Of a stretch of DNA of 33,369 bases, positions 8,282 through 16,310 are shown one piece after another. How positions within the stretch are numbered: the stretch's first letter is position 1; the number at the start of each line of letters is the position of its first letter. The notes beneath the pieces are model-generated. The model saw only the letters and a program-made list of their open reading frames with translations. It ran no database searches and was not told the DNA's origin. The translations under genes and the position numbers were made by a program. Origin of the DNA: Minisyncoccota bacterium (lineage in GTDB: Bacteria > Patescibacteriota > Minisyncoccia > Phycocordibacterales > UBA918); the NCBI GenBank assembly GCA_022841645.1, contig JALHRC010000008.1, positions 11,083-44,451 on the forward strand, written 5' to 3'.

Positions 8282-9361
8282 ATGAGCGCGTTTTCCCGTC
8301 ACCTCAATAAACTCTTCGCGCTCGTCACTACCGACCTCGCTATTGATCTCGGTACCGCCAACACCCTCGTGTATGTAAAAGGGAAGGGCATTGTGCTCAA
8401 CGAGCCCACGATTGTGGCGGTCAATAAAAAAACCGGTCAACTGGTTGCCGTCGGAAACGACGCGAAGGTCATGCAGGGGCGTACCCCGGCCCACATCGAA
8501 GTCGTGCGGCCGCTTGTGGACGGCGTTATTTCTGACTTTGAAGTGACCGAGGAAATGTTGTCGTACCTTATTGGAAAAGTACGTGCGAGTGTGCGCATGC
8601 TGGTGGCGCCGCGCATGCTGATCGCGGTGCCGACCGGTATTACCAACGTCGAAATGCGGGCCGCACGCGACGCTGCCAAGAACGCTGGCGCACGTGATGT
8701 GTTTTTGGTAGAAGAGCCCATGGCGGCAGCCATCGGTGCCAAGCTCCCAGTAGGCAAGGCGCTCGGTAACATGATTATTGATATTGGTGGTGGTACGACT
8801 GATATTGCCGTGATATCGCTCAATGGCATCGTGGTGGCAAAAAATCTCCGAACAGCGGGCGATCATCTCAATGCCGCCATCATGAGCTACATCCGCGATC
8901 AATTTAAAGTCTACGTTGGAGAAAGAACAGCCGAGGACGCCAAGATTGCCTTAGCCTCGGTTACTCCGGGTGACAATATAAAAGATATGGTGGTGCGGGG
9001 CCGTGACGTGATGAGTGGCCTACCGCGGGAGGTGATTATTACCGAGAATGATATCCGCGATGCGATTGCTGGCCACCTCGATACGATAGTTGAGGCCTGT
9101 CGGACAGTTCTTGAAACCACACCACCTGAGGTGTTGGCCGATGTGATGCAGCGCGGCATCTTCCTTTCTGGTGGTGGAGCGCTTATTCCGGGTCTTTCTA
9201 AGGTGCTTGAGGAAGCGCTTCGAGTGTCGGTAATTGTGGTGCCCGATCCACTCCGTGCAGTTGTGCGCGGAGCTGGTATCATAATCGAGCAACTTGAGCA
9301 ATATGAAGAAGTTCTCATCGACAACGAAGGGGAACTTTCCCCGCAGCTTCTCCGTCCGTAA
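8282..9361 (+). CDS. mreB: rod shape-determining protein MreB
   Basis: 359 aa actin-like ATPase that organises lateral wall synthesis. Motifs: phosphate 1 (I-D-L-G-T-A-N-T-L-V, about 21-30), V-R-P-L-V-D-G-V-I-S-D-F, phosphate 2 (D-I-G-G-G-T-T-D-I-A-V) and the adenosine motif (L-S-G-G-G-A-L-I-P-G-L). The ATG at 8282 was chosen over the one at 8270 because the latter would overlap the -10 box. The 3' end overlaps mreC by 59 nt. It leads the operon mreB-mreC-mreD-like-mrdA. Confidence 0.95.
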   Translation: MSAFSRHLNKLFALVTTDLAIDLGTANTLVYVKGKGIVLNEPTIVAVNKKTGQLVAVGNDAKVMQGRTPAHIEVVRPLVDGVISDFEVTEEMLSYLIGKVRASVRMLVAPRMLIAVPTGITNVEMRAARDAAKNAGARDVFLVEEPMAAAIGAKLPVGKALGNMIIDIGGGTTDIAVISLNGIVVAKNLRTAGDHLNAAIMSYIRDQFKVYVGERTAEDAKIALASVTPGDNIKDMVVRGRDVMSGLPREVIITENDIRDAIAGHLDTIVEACRTVLETTPPEVLADVMQRGIFLSGGGALIPGLSKVLEEALRVSVIVVPDPLRAVVRGAGIIIEQLEQYEEVLIDNEGELSPQLLRP

Positions 9362-10250
9362 AGGGTGGGGGGTGGTTGTTGTCGTGGTGCTCGGCGTCCT
9401 TATTGTCCTCGTGCTCCCGAGCGTTTTGAGTCAAGTGGGCAGTGTGCTTATGAGTCCGTTTGCCGCCACTGCAAGGTGGGCACAAGAGTCACCGTCGGCC
9501 ATTCCGATGTATTTTAGGCAGCGGGCCGACTGGCTGCGGGAACGAGATGAACTGCAAGCCAAGATCGACCGCGAAGTGGGTGGTGCACTTACCGTGGCGC
9601 GCCTCACTGAAGAAAATATTGCGCTGCGCGCGTTTGTGGGAAACACCACCTCCGAGCGACTCCTCGTACGCATCATCGCGCGCCCACCCTTCTTAGCCTA
9701 CGACCGTATTCAGGTTGATAAAGGAGCCCGACACGGCGTTACGGTGGGGGCACCAGTATTTGCCGGGCGCGATGTGGTGGTCGGGAGTGTGGTGTCAGTA
9801 GCGGCCGACTATTCATTTATTGAGCTCGTATCGGCCCCAGGCTTCTTGTCCACCGTGTATGTGCCAGAGTTAGCGCTTTCGGCCACTATGGAGGGCGTAG
9901 GGGGCGGTGTAGCCCGTGTACGCGTGCCTCAGGGCGTGCGCGTGGTTTCCGGACAGACCGTTATTCTCCTCGCCTACGACCCGGGCATTTTTGGCGAAAT
10001 TACCCACGTGGAAGGAGACGCCACGAAGCCTGAGCAATACGCTTATGTGACGCTGCCGGTTTCGCTGCAGTCGCTCCGGTACTTAAGCGTGGGGCGAGAG
10101 CCGGTGACCCCGCGCCACCCGGAAGACATCGCTTCATCCACCCGCGCGCTTATAGCCGAATCATTCTTACTACCTGAGGCGGCGGCCCTCCTTGTGCCCA
10201 CCTCGAGCGCCACGTCATCCCTGGCCACGAGCACCATCCCCACACTATGA
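9303..10250 (+). CDS. mreC: rod shape-determining protein MreC
   Basis: 315 aa. It has a short basic cytoplasmic N-terminus, one membrane helix (about 25-45: WGVVVVVVLGVLIVLVLPSV), a coiled coil (about 75-110) and the two-lobed MreC beta domain with Y-D-R-I-Q-V-D-K-G-A-R-H-G-V and the V-V-G-S-V family pattern. The tail is Ser/Thr/Ala-rich. MreC lies outside the membrane and links MreB to PBP2. The ATG at 9303 was chosen over a TTG at 9294. It overlaps mreB by 59 nt and the next gene by 4 nt. Confidence 0.9.
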   Translation: MKKFSSTTKGNFPRSFSVRKGWGVVVVVVLGVLIVLVLPSVLSQVGSVLMSPFAATARWAQESPSAIPMYFRQRADWLRERDELQAKIDREVGGALTVARLTEENIALRAFVGNTTSERLLVRIIARPPFLAYDRIQVDKGARHGVTVGAPVFAGRDVVVGSVVSVAADYSFIELVSAPGFLSTVYVPELALSATMEGVGGGVARVRVPQGVRVVSGQTVILLAYDPGIFGEITHVEGDATKPEQYAYVTLPVSLQSLRYLSVGREPVTPRHPEDIASSTRALIAESFLLPEAAALLVPTSSATSSLATSTIPTL

Positions 10251-10504
10251 TTGGTCGCCTCGTTTCATTACTCATGATTGTAGTAGTCGCTTTCGCCCTG
10301 CCGTGGTGGGCGGTACTGATTGGCGTCGCAGTCTTTTGTATGCGCTTTTCTGGCTTTGAACTTATTCCACTTATGGCGCTCATCGACGGCTACTATGGTG
10401 TGCTCGGCGGCTGGCCACTTCTCACTATGGGGACAGTACTCCTCGTTGGTCTGCGGGTACTTTTAGTACGACGTGAACGCGGTGGCGCGACAACTTTTAT
10501 ATGA
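10247..10504 (+). CDS. small membrane protein in the mreD position
   Basis: 85 aa, overlapping mreC (ATGA) and mrdA by 4 nt each. It has three hydrophobic stretches (about 3-23, 24-48 and 55-75) and an Arg-rich end. MreD is normally about 160 aa with five or six helices, so this would be a half-sized version. The position between mreC and the PBP2 gene is the main evidence. The segment F-E-L-I-P-L-M-A-L-I-D-G-Y-Y-G recalls the P-x-x-x-x-x-x-D-G-x-x-x-D/G pattern of MreD. Confidence 0.65.
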   Translation: MIGRLVSLLMIVVVAFALPWWAVLIGVAVFCMRFSGFELIPLMALIDGYYGVLGGWPLLTMGTVLLVGLRVLLVRRERGGATTFI

Positions 10505-12219
10505 TGTGGCCCTTTAAGCAGAGGCGTCGGGCCTCACCGGTGGAAGTGGAAGAGATCCTTCTCGACTCATCCAACATCCCTTCATTTGAGCGCGGGCGGC
10601 TTGAAGGCAAGCGCGAGATGCCACTGGCGCGCCATAGTGTGCTCCTGGTGGGTATTTCATTTACGCTCCTGACGCTCTTTTTTTTAGGCAAGGTGTATAT
10701 GCTGCAGGTGGTGCGGGGTGAGGAGTTTTCCGCCATTGCCGAAAACAACAGCGTGACCCAGACAGCCATCATTGCCGAGCGTGGAGTAATTTACGACCGG
10801 CAGGGGCAGCTCATTGCCTGGAACGAACGCGACGAACGTGGCCTCTACGACTTTCCTATTCGTGCCTACGCCGACCTTTTGGGTATTGGGCATGTGCTTG
10901 GGTATGTGAGCTACCCGCAGCGTGACCGGCGGGGCTTTTTCTACCGTACCGAGTACCTCGGTATTAGTGGTGTTGAGTCGGCCTACAATAATCAGCTGCG
11001 TGGCAATAACGGAAAGAAAATAGTGGTGGAGGACGCTCGCGGTGACATTGTCGCAGAGCATTCTATTGAACCAGCGACGGCTGGCAGTCCGGTCACGCTC
11101 TCGATCGATGCCGAGCTCTCCGAAGCGATGTACCAGATTATTTCGACCTCGAGTGTGCAAGCCGGGTTTCGTAGTGGGGCTGGCGCCATCATGGACGTGC
11201 ACACTGGCGAACTCCTCGCGCTCACGAGCTTTCCTTCCTATGATCCAGAAATCATGGCCGATGGTGACGATGTCGACACGGTTGAGCGCTACAACAACGA
11301 TGCCCGCTTGCCGTTTCTTAATAAAGTAGTCGGTGGTGTGTACACCCCCGGTTCGATCGTGAAGCCCTTTGTTGCCTACGCGGCCCTCGCGGAAGGGATT
11401 GTGAGTCCGGAAAAAGAGTTTGTGAGTACCGGTGAAATTGTTATTCCAAACCCGTACAACCCCGAAAATCCGTCGCGCTTTACCGACTGGCGGGCGCACG
11501 GTGTGGTGGATATGCGACGGGGCATTGCCTTTTCCTCAAACGTCTACTTCTACATTGTCGGAGGTGGTTTTGGTGACCAGCGTGGCCTTGGTATCACCAA
11601 AATGGCTGATCACTATCGGCGCTTTGGGTTGGGGAGCCTGACCGGTATTCGTCTTGGAGAAGAGCAGGCCGGTGTGGTGCCCGATCCGGCTTGGAAGGAG
11701 CGAGAATTTGATGACGAGTGGCGCCTCGGTGACACGTATTTCACTGCTATTGGTCAGTACGGCTTTCTGGTGACGCCACTGCAGATGCTGCGCGCGTATG
11801 GTGCAATTGCGACCGGTGGCACCCTCGTAACCCCACATGTACTAAAAGGTTATCAGGGTACTACAACCCAAATCACGCTTGAGCCAGGGGCGTTGCGGGT
11901 GATCCACGAAGGCATGCGCATGGCTACCAACTTCCCGGGCGGCACCGCTCGTTCGCTCGACCGGCAGAACGTAGCGATTGCCGCCAAGTCGGGCACGGCC
12001 GAGGTGGGTGCTGGGAACGCCTACGTCAACTCGTGGGCAGCGGGATTTTTCCCGTATGAAAATCCACAGTATGCGTTTATCATCATGATGGACCGTGCCC
12101 CACGCAGCAACATGCTGGGAGCCACCCGCATCATGGGGGACGTCGTCACCTGGATGGAGACGCACCGGCCGGAGTATCTTGGTCTAGCCACGTCGACCGA
12201 GGCCACGACCGCTGAGTAG
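10501..12219 (+). CDS. mrdA: penicillin-binding protein 2 (peptidoglycan transpeptidase, elongation type)
   Basis: 572 aa class B PBP. A membrane anchor lies at about 45-65, the dimerization and pedestal region begins with R-G-V-I-Y-D-R-Q-G, and the transpeptidase domain runs from about 215. All three active-site motifs are present: S285-x-x-K288 (Y-T-P-G-S-I-V-K-P-F), S345-S-N347 and K496-S-G498-T-A. It cross-links peptidoglycan in the side wall with RodA (no rodA gene in this window). It overlaps the preceding small gene by 4 nt, which supports the rod-system assignment over FtsI. The C-terminus is a short Thr/Ala-rich tail. Confidence 0.92.
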   Translation: MMWPFKQRRRASPVEVEEILLDSSNIPSFERGRLEGKREMPLARHSVLLVGISFTLLTLFFLGKVYMLQVVRGEEFSAIAENNSVTQTAIIAERGVIYDRQGQLIAWNERDERGLYDFPIRAYADLLGIGHVLGYVSYPQRDRRGFFYRTEYLGISGVESAYNNQLRGNNGKKIVVEDARGDIVAEHSIEPATAGSPVTLSIDAELSEAMYQIISTSSVQAGFRSGAGAIMDVHTGELLALTSFPSYDPEIMADGDDVDTVERYNNDARLPFLNKVVGGVYTPGSIVKPFVAYAALAEGIVSPEKEFVSTGEIVIPNPYNPENPSRFTDWRAHGVVDMRRGIAFSSNVYFYIVGGGFGDQRGLGITKMADHYRRFGLGSLTGIRLGEEQAGVVPDPAWKEREFDDEWRLGDTYFTAIGQYGFLVTPLQMLRAYGAIATGGTLVTPHVLKGYQGTTTQITLEPGALRVIHEGMRMATNFPGGTARSLDRQNVAIAAKSGTAEVGAGNAYVNSWAAGFFPYENPQYAFIIMMDRAPRSNMLGATRIMGDVVTWMETHRPEYLGLATSTEATTAE

Positions 12220-12224
12220 TGCGT

Positions 12225-12429
12225 TCGTGCTTGCGCACTCCGTATTTCTGCTTGGCGGCTCGCCGCCGTTACTTTCTACGCTCTGAAGCTTGAAAGTAAC
12301 GAGGCGCCCGCATAATCGTCCAGCGATTTGCTTATGGTAAACCAAATCGGGACATCAATGACCAATAGTCGCTACGCTCGTTTGGTCATTGAAAATATAG
12401 TCGTGCTTGCGCACTCCGTATTTCTGCTT
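12225..12429 (+). repeat. 29-bp direct repeats flanking a hairpin-rich intergenic segment
   Basis: The same 29 bp (starting TCGTGCTTGCGCACTCC) occurs at 12225-12253 and 12401-12429. Between them lie GGCGG/CCGCC (12254-12267), GTTACTTTC/GAAAGTAAC (12268-12300), GATTTG/CAAATC (12325-12348) and AATGACCAA/TTGGTCATT (12357-12390). The loops include TACGCTC and CGCTACGCTCG. No coding potential is seen. The second repeat copy supplies the -35 of the greA promoter. Confidence 0.85.
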
Positions 12430-12434
12430 ATAAT
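12407..12434 (+). promoter_or_regulatory. greA promoter
   Basis: TTGCGC (12407-12412), a 16-nt spacer and consensus -10 TATAAT (12429-12434), 26 nt before the ATG. Confidence 0.7.
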
Positions 12435-12460
12435 AACCGCAACCTTTTTTAACTTACCCT

Positions 12461-12931
12461 ATGACAGATTCACAAGCGTTCTTGACCTCAGAAAAATTTG
12501 ACGAGCTAAAGAAAGAACTCGAACATCTGAAGACCGTCCGCCGTAAGGAAGTTGCTGAATCACTCGAATACGCGCGCAGCCTCGGTGATCTCTCGGAGAA
12601 CGCTGAGTACCAGGAAGCTCGCGATATGCAGGCTGCTATCGAGGAGCGCATAGGGTATCTCGAAAAGACCATCAAGGAAGCCAAGATTGTGGCTCACGAA
12701 AAGAAGGGTGGGGCAGTCGGGCTTGGTTCTGTCGTTTCCATTCAGAAAGAAAAGGACAAGGATAGCCGCACCTACACTATTGTGGGTTCCGACGAAGCCA
12801 ACATTCACGAACACAAGCTTTCGTACCTCTCACCACTCGGTGAGGCGCTCATGGGGAAGGCTAAGAGTGATGAGTTTACCTTTGATACGCCAGCGGGGAA
12901 GCAGAAGTATAAAGTGCTCAAGGTTGAGTAG
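12461..12931 (+). CDS. greA: transcription elongation factor GreA
   Basis: 156 aa, the usual GreA length. The N-terminal coiled coil holds the family core R-S-L-G-D-L-S-E-N-A-E-Y-Q-E-A-R with the acidic tip residues. The C-terminal FKBP-like domain includes G-S-V-V-S-I and L-S-Y-L-S-P-L-G-E-A-L-M-G-K. GreA makes RNA polymerase cut the backtracked transcript. It stands alone: a hairpin-rich segment lies upstream and a terminator follows. Confidence 0.96.
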   Translation: MTDSQAFLTSEKFDELKKELEHLKTVRRKEVAESLEYARSLGDLSENAEYQEARDMQAAIEERIGYLEKTIKEAKIVAHEKKGGAVGLGSVVSIQKEKDKDSRTYTIVGSDEANIHEHKLSYLSPLGEALMGKAKSDEFTFDTPAGKQKYKVLKVE

Positions 12932-12932
12932 C

Positions 12933-13052
12933 GCCTCCCAAAAAGCGCCAGGTACTTTGTCGTCATCGTCGCTCGTACCGCTCACCGTACCACTAAGTAC
13001 GACTCGGGCACTCGCTCCTCGGCTTCGCGTCCCTGTCAGCTTTTAGGAAGGC
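12933..13052 (+). repeat. imperfect palindromic extragenic element (about 120 bp)
   Basis: GCCTCCCAAAAAGC (12933-12946) and GCTTTTAGGAAGGC (13039-13052) are complementary at 12 of 14 positions and enclose further pairs (GGTACTT near 12951 with AAGTAC near 13006). The inside is built of TCGTC/GTACC-like repeats. There is no coding potential. It looks like a folded-back mobile or REP-like extragenic element. Confidence 0.5.
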
Positions 13053-13057
13053 TTTGT

Positions 13058-13100
13058 CAAAAGAAAAGGGCGGCACCGTAGGTGCCACCCTTTTCTTTTG
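13058..13100 (+). terminator. bidirectional intrinsic terminator between greA and lysS
   Basis: Two 20-nt arms (13058-13077 and 13081-13100) with loop GTA and one mismatch. The core is GGGCGGCACC/GGTGCCACCC. A-rich on one side and T-rich on the other, it can work on both strands. Confidence 0.9.
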
Positions 13101-13128
13101 TTTTGATTCCCGTTACACTGTCACGCAT

Positions 13129-14613
13129 ATGTCGTCATTTGAGGAGATTAGGGAAGAGCGTGAGCGTAAGCGCCAGGCACTAGTGGCGGCCGGTGTCGAT
13201 GTCTATCCGGCTACCACCACGCGTACCCACGAAAACGCCGCTGTACTCTCTGATGTTGAGGGTTTTGTGGCGCGGGCGGAAGTGGTGACGCTCGCTGGTC
13301 GTATTATGGCGCTGCGCGTACATGGTGGCTCTGCGTTCGTTGATGTATTCGACGGCACGGGTAAGATCCAGCTGTTTTTCTCTGAGACAGAAGTCGGTCC
13401 GGAATCATACGCTCTGTTTGATACCGCAGTCGATCTGGGTGACTTCGCAGAGGCCACGGGTGTGATGTTTACTACTAAGCGTGGTACGCACGCCCTGGGG
13501 GTAACGGCCTGGCGGGTCCTGACAAAATCCCTGCAAACCATTCCCTCCGAACACTTTGGTATTAAAGATGAGGACGAGCGTTTTCGTAAGCGTTACCTAG
13601 ATTTGCTTCTTAATGATGAGTTGCGTGACCTAGTAGTAAAGAAGGCACGCTTCTGGCAAGTGACGCGAGCGTTTATGCAGCGGCACGGCTTTCTGGAGGT
13701 GGAAACTCCTACACTTGAGGTGACGACCGGTGGTGCTGAGGCCCGTCCTTTCCAAACACACCACAATGACTTCGATATGGATGTGTACCTTCGTATCTCC
13801 ATCGGTGAACTGTGGCAGAAGCGTTTAATGGCTGCCGGTTTTCCAAAAACATTTGAGATTGGCCGGGCGTACCGAAACGAAGGAACCAGTCCCGAGCACC
13901 TGCAAGAGTTTACCAACCTCGAGTTTTACTGGGCGTATGCCGACTATAGTGACGGCATGAAATTAGTGCGGGAACTCTATATCGAAATTGCGCGTGAAGT
14001 GTTTGGCACCACCGAATTTACGGCGCGTGGCCATACCTTTGATTTAGCACATGAATGGCCACTCATTGATTACGTTGGCCAAATTATGTTGGATACCGGC
14101 ATTGATATTATTGCTGCCAGTGAGGAGGATATGCGGAAGAAACTCGAGGAGCTTGGCGTATCCTTCGATGGTGTTACCCGCGAGCGTCTTATCGATACAT
14201 TATGGAAATACTGCCGTAAATCTATCACTGGCCCAGCATTTTTGGTCAATCACCCCACGCTCGTAGCACCGCTTGCAAAAGCGCATCCTGGTGGCAAGAC
14301 CGTACAAATGTTCCAGCCCATTATCGCCGGAAGTGAGGTGGGTCGTGGTTATAGTGAACTTAATGACCCTGTTGATCAGCGGGCACGCTTTGAAGCTCAG
14401 CAGCTACTACTCGATCGTGGCGACGAAGAGGCGATGATGCCCGATTGGGAGTTTGTTGAAATGCTCGAGTACGGCATGCCTCCTACCTGCGGTTTTGGCT
14501 TTGGCGAACGCCTTTTTGCCTTCTTGGCCGGGAAGCCATTGCGCGAGACACAGCTCTTTCCACTTATGAAGCCTAAATTATCTGATACTTCGGGTGGTGA
14601 AGGTATGCAGTAG
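13129..14613 (+). CDS. lysS: lysyl-tRNA synthetase (class II)
   Basis: 494 aa from the ATG at 13129. Longer in-frame starts would run through the terminator. An N-terminal OB-fold (about 55-150, with V-T-L-A-G-R-I-M-A-L-R) precedes the class II core. Motif 2 is F-E-I-G-R-A-Y-R-N-E-G-T-S-P-E-H-L, with L-E-F-Y-W-A-Y-A-D-Y after it. Motif 3 is G-F-G-F-G-E-R-L-F-A-F-L, slightly unusual because G-x-G-x-G-x-D-R is commoner. It charges tRNALys. TACACT (13114-13119) lies 9 nt before the start, so the mRNA is probably leaderless. It is convergent with the next gene. Confidence 0.95.
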   Translation: MSSFEEIREERERKRQALVAAGVDVYPATTTRTHENAAVLSDVEGFVARAEVVTLAGRIMALRVHGGSAFVDVFDGTGKIQLFFSETEVGPESYALFDTAVDLGDFAEATGVMFTTKRGTHALGVTAWRVLTKSLQTIPSEHFGIKDEDERFRKRYLDLLLNDELRDLVVKKARFWQVTRAFMQRHGFLEVETPTLEVTTGGAEARPFQTHHNDFDMDVYLRISIGELWQKRLMAAGFPKTFEIGRAYRNEGTSPEHLQEFTNLEFYWAYADYSDGMKLVRELYIEIAREVFGTTEFTARGHTFDLAHEWPLIDYVGQIMLDTGIDIIAASEEDMRKKLEELGVSFDGVTRERLIDTLWKYCRKSITGPAFLVNHPTLVAPLAKAHPGGKTVQMFQPIIAGSEVGRGYSELNDPVDQRARFEAQQLLLDRGDEEAMMPDWEFVEMLEYGMPPTCGFGFGERLFAFLAGKPLRETQLFPLMKPKLSDTSGGEGMQ

Positions 14614-14615
14614 TT

Positions 14616-14662
14616 GTTTTTTAAAAAAAAGAAAGATCGGGGACCCCTTGCGAGGGTCCCCG
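14616..14662 (-). terminator. terminator of the minus-strand orphan gene
   Basis: CGGGGACCC (14638-14646) and GGGTCCCCG (14654-14662) form a 9-bp stem. On the minus strand it is followed by TTTCTTTTTTTT. It may also serve lysS, which ends at 14613. Confidence 0.85.
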
Positions 14663-14672
14663 GTAGCTGCGG

Positions 14673-15125
14673 TCAGGCCGCTTGCGCGTCCCTATTTCCT
14701 TCGCCCTGGTAGGCGCCGTACGGGTAGCCGCCTTCCCTCGGCTGCCTCCGGTACACGCGGCCGACGTTCTCCCCGCGGGGATTCGTGACGAACACCTCGC
14801 CGTAGTCCCTGAGACCCGTGATGAGCTGTGGCAGCTCGCACAAGGGGTCATTCTTGTCGCTGATGCGCCACCCCTCGGGGAGCACCAACCACACGTAGTG
14901 CTCGTCGGGATCCCGGTCGAGCATGAACGGGAAGGGCTTGGACTTGTCGTGGGGAATGAAATCCGCCCCTTGTGCCTCGAAGAACTTCTTCGCTGCGCCG
15001 AACCTCGAGGGCTCCCGTGGGTCGACATTCAGGAGCACGGCCCAGCGTTTCTTGTCCTTCGTCCGCCGGACCCACCCCAGCGATATCTGGGTTTCGAGCT
15101 CGTGCGCTGCTGTCGAAGTGGTCAC
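14673..15125 (-). CDS. hypothetical protein, 150 aa, with strong own promoter
   Basis: 150 aa starting at a GTG (15125), chosen because GGAGAGGAG lies just upstream. A TTG at 15161 would sit at the transcription start itself. The protein is hydrophilic, with an E-L-E-T-Q-I-S-L-G-W-V-R start, a middle with Y-V-W-L-V-L-P-E-G-W-R-I, and a Gly/Tyr/Arg-rich end (R-E-G-G-Y-P-Y-G-A-Y-Q-G). No signal peptide or membrane segment is seen. It is one of the few core genes on the minus strand, flanked by a good terminator and a consensus promoter, so it is a self-contained unit. Function not recognised. Confidence 0.75.
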   Translation of the reverse strand: MTTSTAAHELETQISLGWVRRTKDKKRWAVLLNVDPREPSRFGAAKKFFEAQGADFIPHDKSKPFPFMLDRDPDEHYVWLVLPEGWRISDKNDPLCELPQLITGLRDYGEVFVTNPRGENVGRVYRRQPREGGYPYGAYQGEGNRDAQAA

Positions 15126-15150
15126 TTGTCTCTCCTCTCCGTAGGCAAAA

Positions 15151-15202
15151 TTGCCTTCCAAATTTATACTATCTTACTAAGTAGTTGTCAACTAGAAGGC
15201 AA
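15151..15202 (-). promoter_or_regulatory. consensus promoter flanked by an inverted repeat
   Basis: On the minus strand: TTGACA (15186-15191), a 17-nt spacer and TATAAA (15163-15168). TTGCCTTC (15151-15158) and GAAGGCAA (15195-15202) are exact inverted copies on either side of the promoter, the layout expected for a repressor operator pair. A hairpin GGCAA/TTGCC also lies in the leader near the ribosome site. Confidence 0.75.
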
Positions 15203-15245
15203 CAGGCACCTTCAAACACAAAACACGGCCATTCGGCAAATGAAA

Positions 15246-15285
15246 GCACCTACTGCATTAAATACGTATTTAATGCAGTAGGTGC
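15246..15285. repeat. perfect 40-bp palindrome
   Basis: The left arm (15246-15265, beginning GCACCTACTGC) and right arm (15266-15285, ending GCAGTAGGTGC) are exact reverse complements with no spacer. No T-run follows on the plus strand. It lies between two divergent genes. Confidence 0.97.
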
Positions 15286-15349
15286 AGGCTGATGGGGCTT
15301 AAGTATGTGCTAGCATTAACCATACAATGATCAATAATTTGAAAGCATT

Positions 15350-16174
15350 ATGGAACCGCAACTAGATAAGCAAACAGTTGGATCAACCGTAACTCCAACT
15401 AAGTCGCCCACACCTCTTGCGCTATTATTAAAGGCTACTCCACGGTCTAAATATTTGTTAGTGGCCTTGTTGGTAATTATGCCCGTCTTAGGGTTTTTTC
15501 TTGGGGTACAACAACAACCGCAAGAGGCTGTTACTGTTAATGTGCCCGTTTCAACCTCAGAGGAAAACGAAAAAGAACTTGAGGCAGAGTTAGCTGTACT
15601 CCAGCAACAAATACAAGAGGTGCAAGTATTTCATCTTGCGTCTTCAAGCAGCATATTTGGAGCTGAAATTGATGATTTGACACCCGACCAACGAAAGGAA
15701 GTTTTTGGGCAGCAATTTACTAACCTTCTTACGTTCGAACCATACAAGAAAACCTTTACTAAATGGGAAACTCACGTTTCTTTTGTGCGTGTGGGCAATC
15801 GTAGTGATGTGGAGATTGCATTAAGTGGAAATGTAAGACTATTCCTTAATGAATTGTATGGTCGCTATATGTTGCAATTTACACCCGATGAAGCATCACG
15901 TAAAAAATTACCACTCATTTTGGAAAATTCACAAGCAGGTTTATCAAACAGTTTTGTTTTGGCAGGTGGAAGTGATTTCAATTTAGTTTCAACTCTGTGC
16001 GTAGATTTTAATTGCCCAACAATACCTTCGTCAGAGCTCACTAACGGTTTTTCACGGGAGTTTAAAATGGAAATTATTCCTACATCCATTAATTTAGTAG
16101 TTAAGCGGGCAGACTCAGATGCGGGATTGGGTGACTCAATTGAGGTTGCTACGTACCGTATCGTTAAGGAATAA
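15350..16174 (+). CDS. membrane-anchored protein with external domain, unknown function
   Basis: 274 aa. It has a Pro/Thr-rich cytoplasmic start, one membrane helix (about 34-53: KYLLVALLVIMPVLGFFLGV), a coiled coil (about 70-95) and an outside domain with two cysteines in L-C-V-D-F-N-C that could form a disulfide. TACAAT (15323-15328) is a good -10 box 21 nt before the ATG. The gene is clearly AT-richer than its neighbours (many A/T-ending codons), as is the palindrome region before it, which suggests later acquisition. A terminator follows. The family is not recognised. Confidence 0.75.
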   Translation: MEPQLDKQTVGSTVTPTKSPTPLALLLKATPRSKYLLVALLVIMPVLGFFLGVQQQPQEAVTVNVPVSTSEENEKELEAELAVLQQQIQEVQVFHLASSSSIFGAEIDDLTPDQRKEVFGQQFTNLLTFEPYKKTFTKWETHVSFVRVGNRSDVEIALSGNVRLFLNELYGRYMLQFTPDEASRKKLPLILENSQAGLSNSFVLAGGSDFNLVSTLCVDFNCPTIPSSELTNGFSREFKMEIIPTSINLVVKRADSDAGLGDSIEVATYRIVKE

Positions 16175-16233
16175 ATGTAAACCCCAATAAAGCAGGAGTG
16201 GTAGCCTGCATTTTTACACACTACCATTCAATC

Positions 16234-16269
16234 AGTCTTCTCTTTGCAGAGAGGCTGTTTTGTTTTGTG
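16234..16269 (+). terminator. intrinsic terminator before the division cluster
   Basis: CAGTCTTCTCT, loop TTGC and AGAGAGGCTG form a stem with one bulge and a wobble pair, followed by TTTTGTTTT. Confidence 0.75.
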
Positions 16270-16310
16270 GTGCGTAAATATTCCTGTTATGTGTATAACG
16301 TGGAGACGAG

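Noticed and set aside
14682-15281. A 199-codon plus-strand frame opposite the orphan gene
   Set aside because: It lacks a promoter and ribosome site and runs into the 40-bp palindrome. The minus-strand gene has promoter, ribosome site and terminator.
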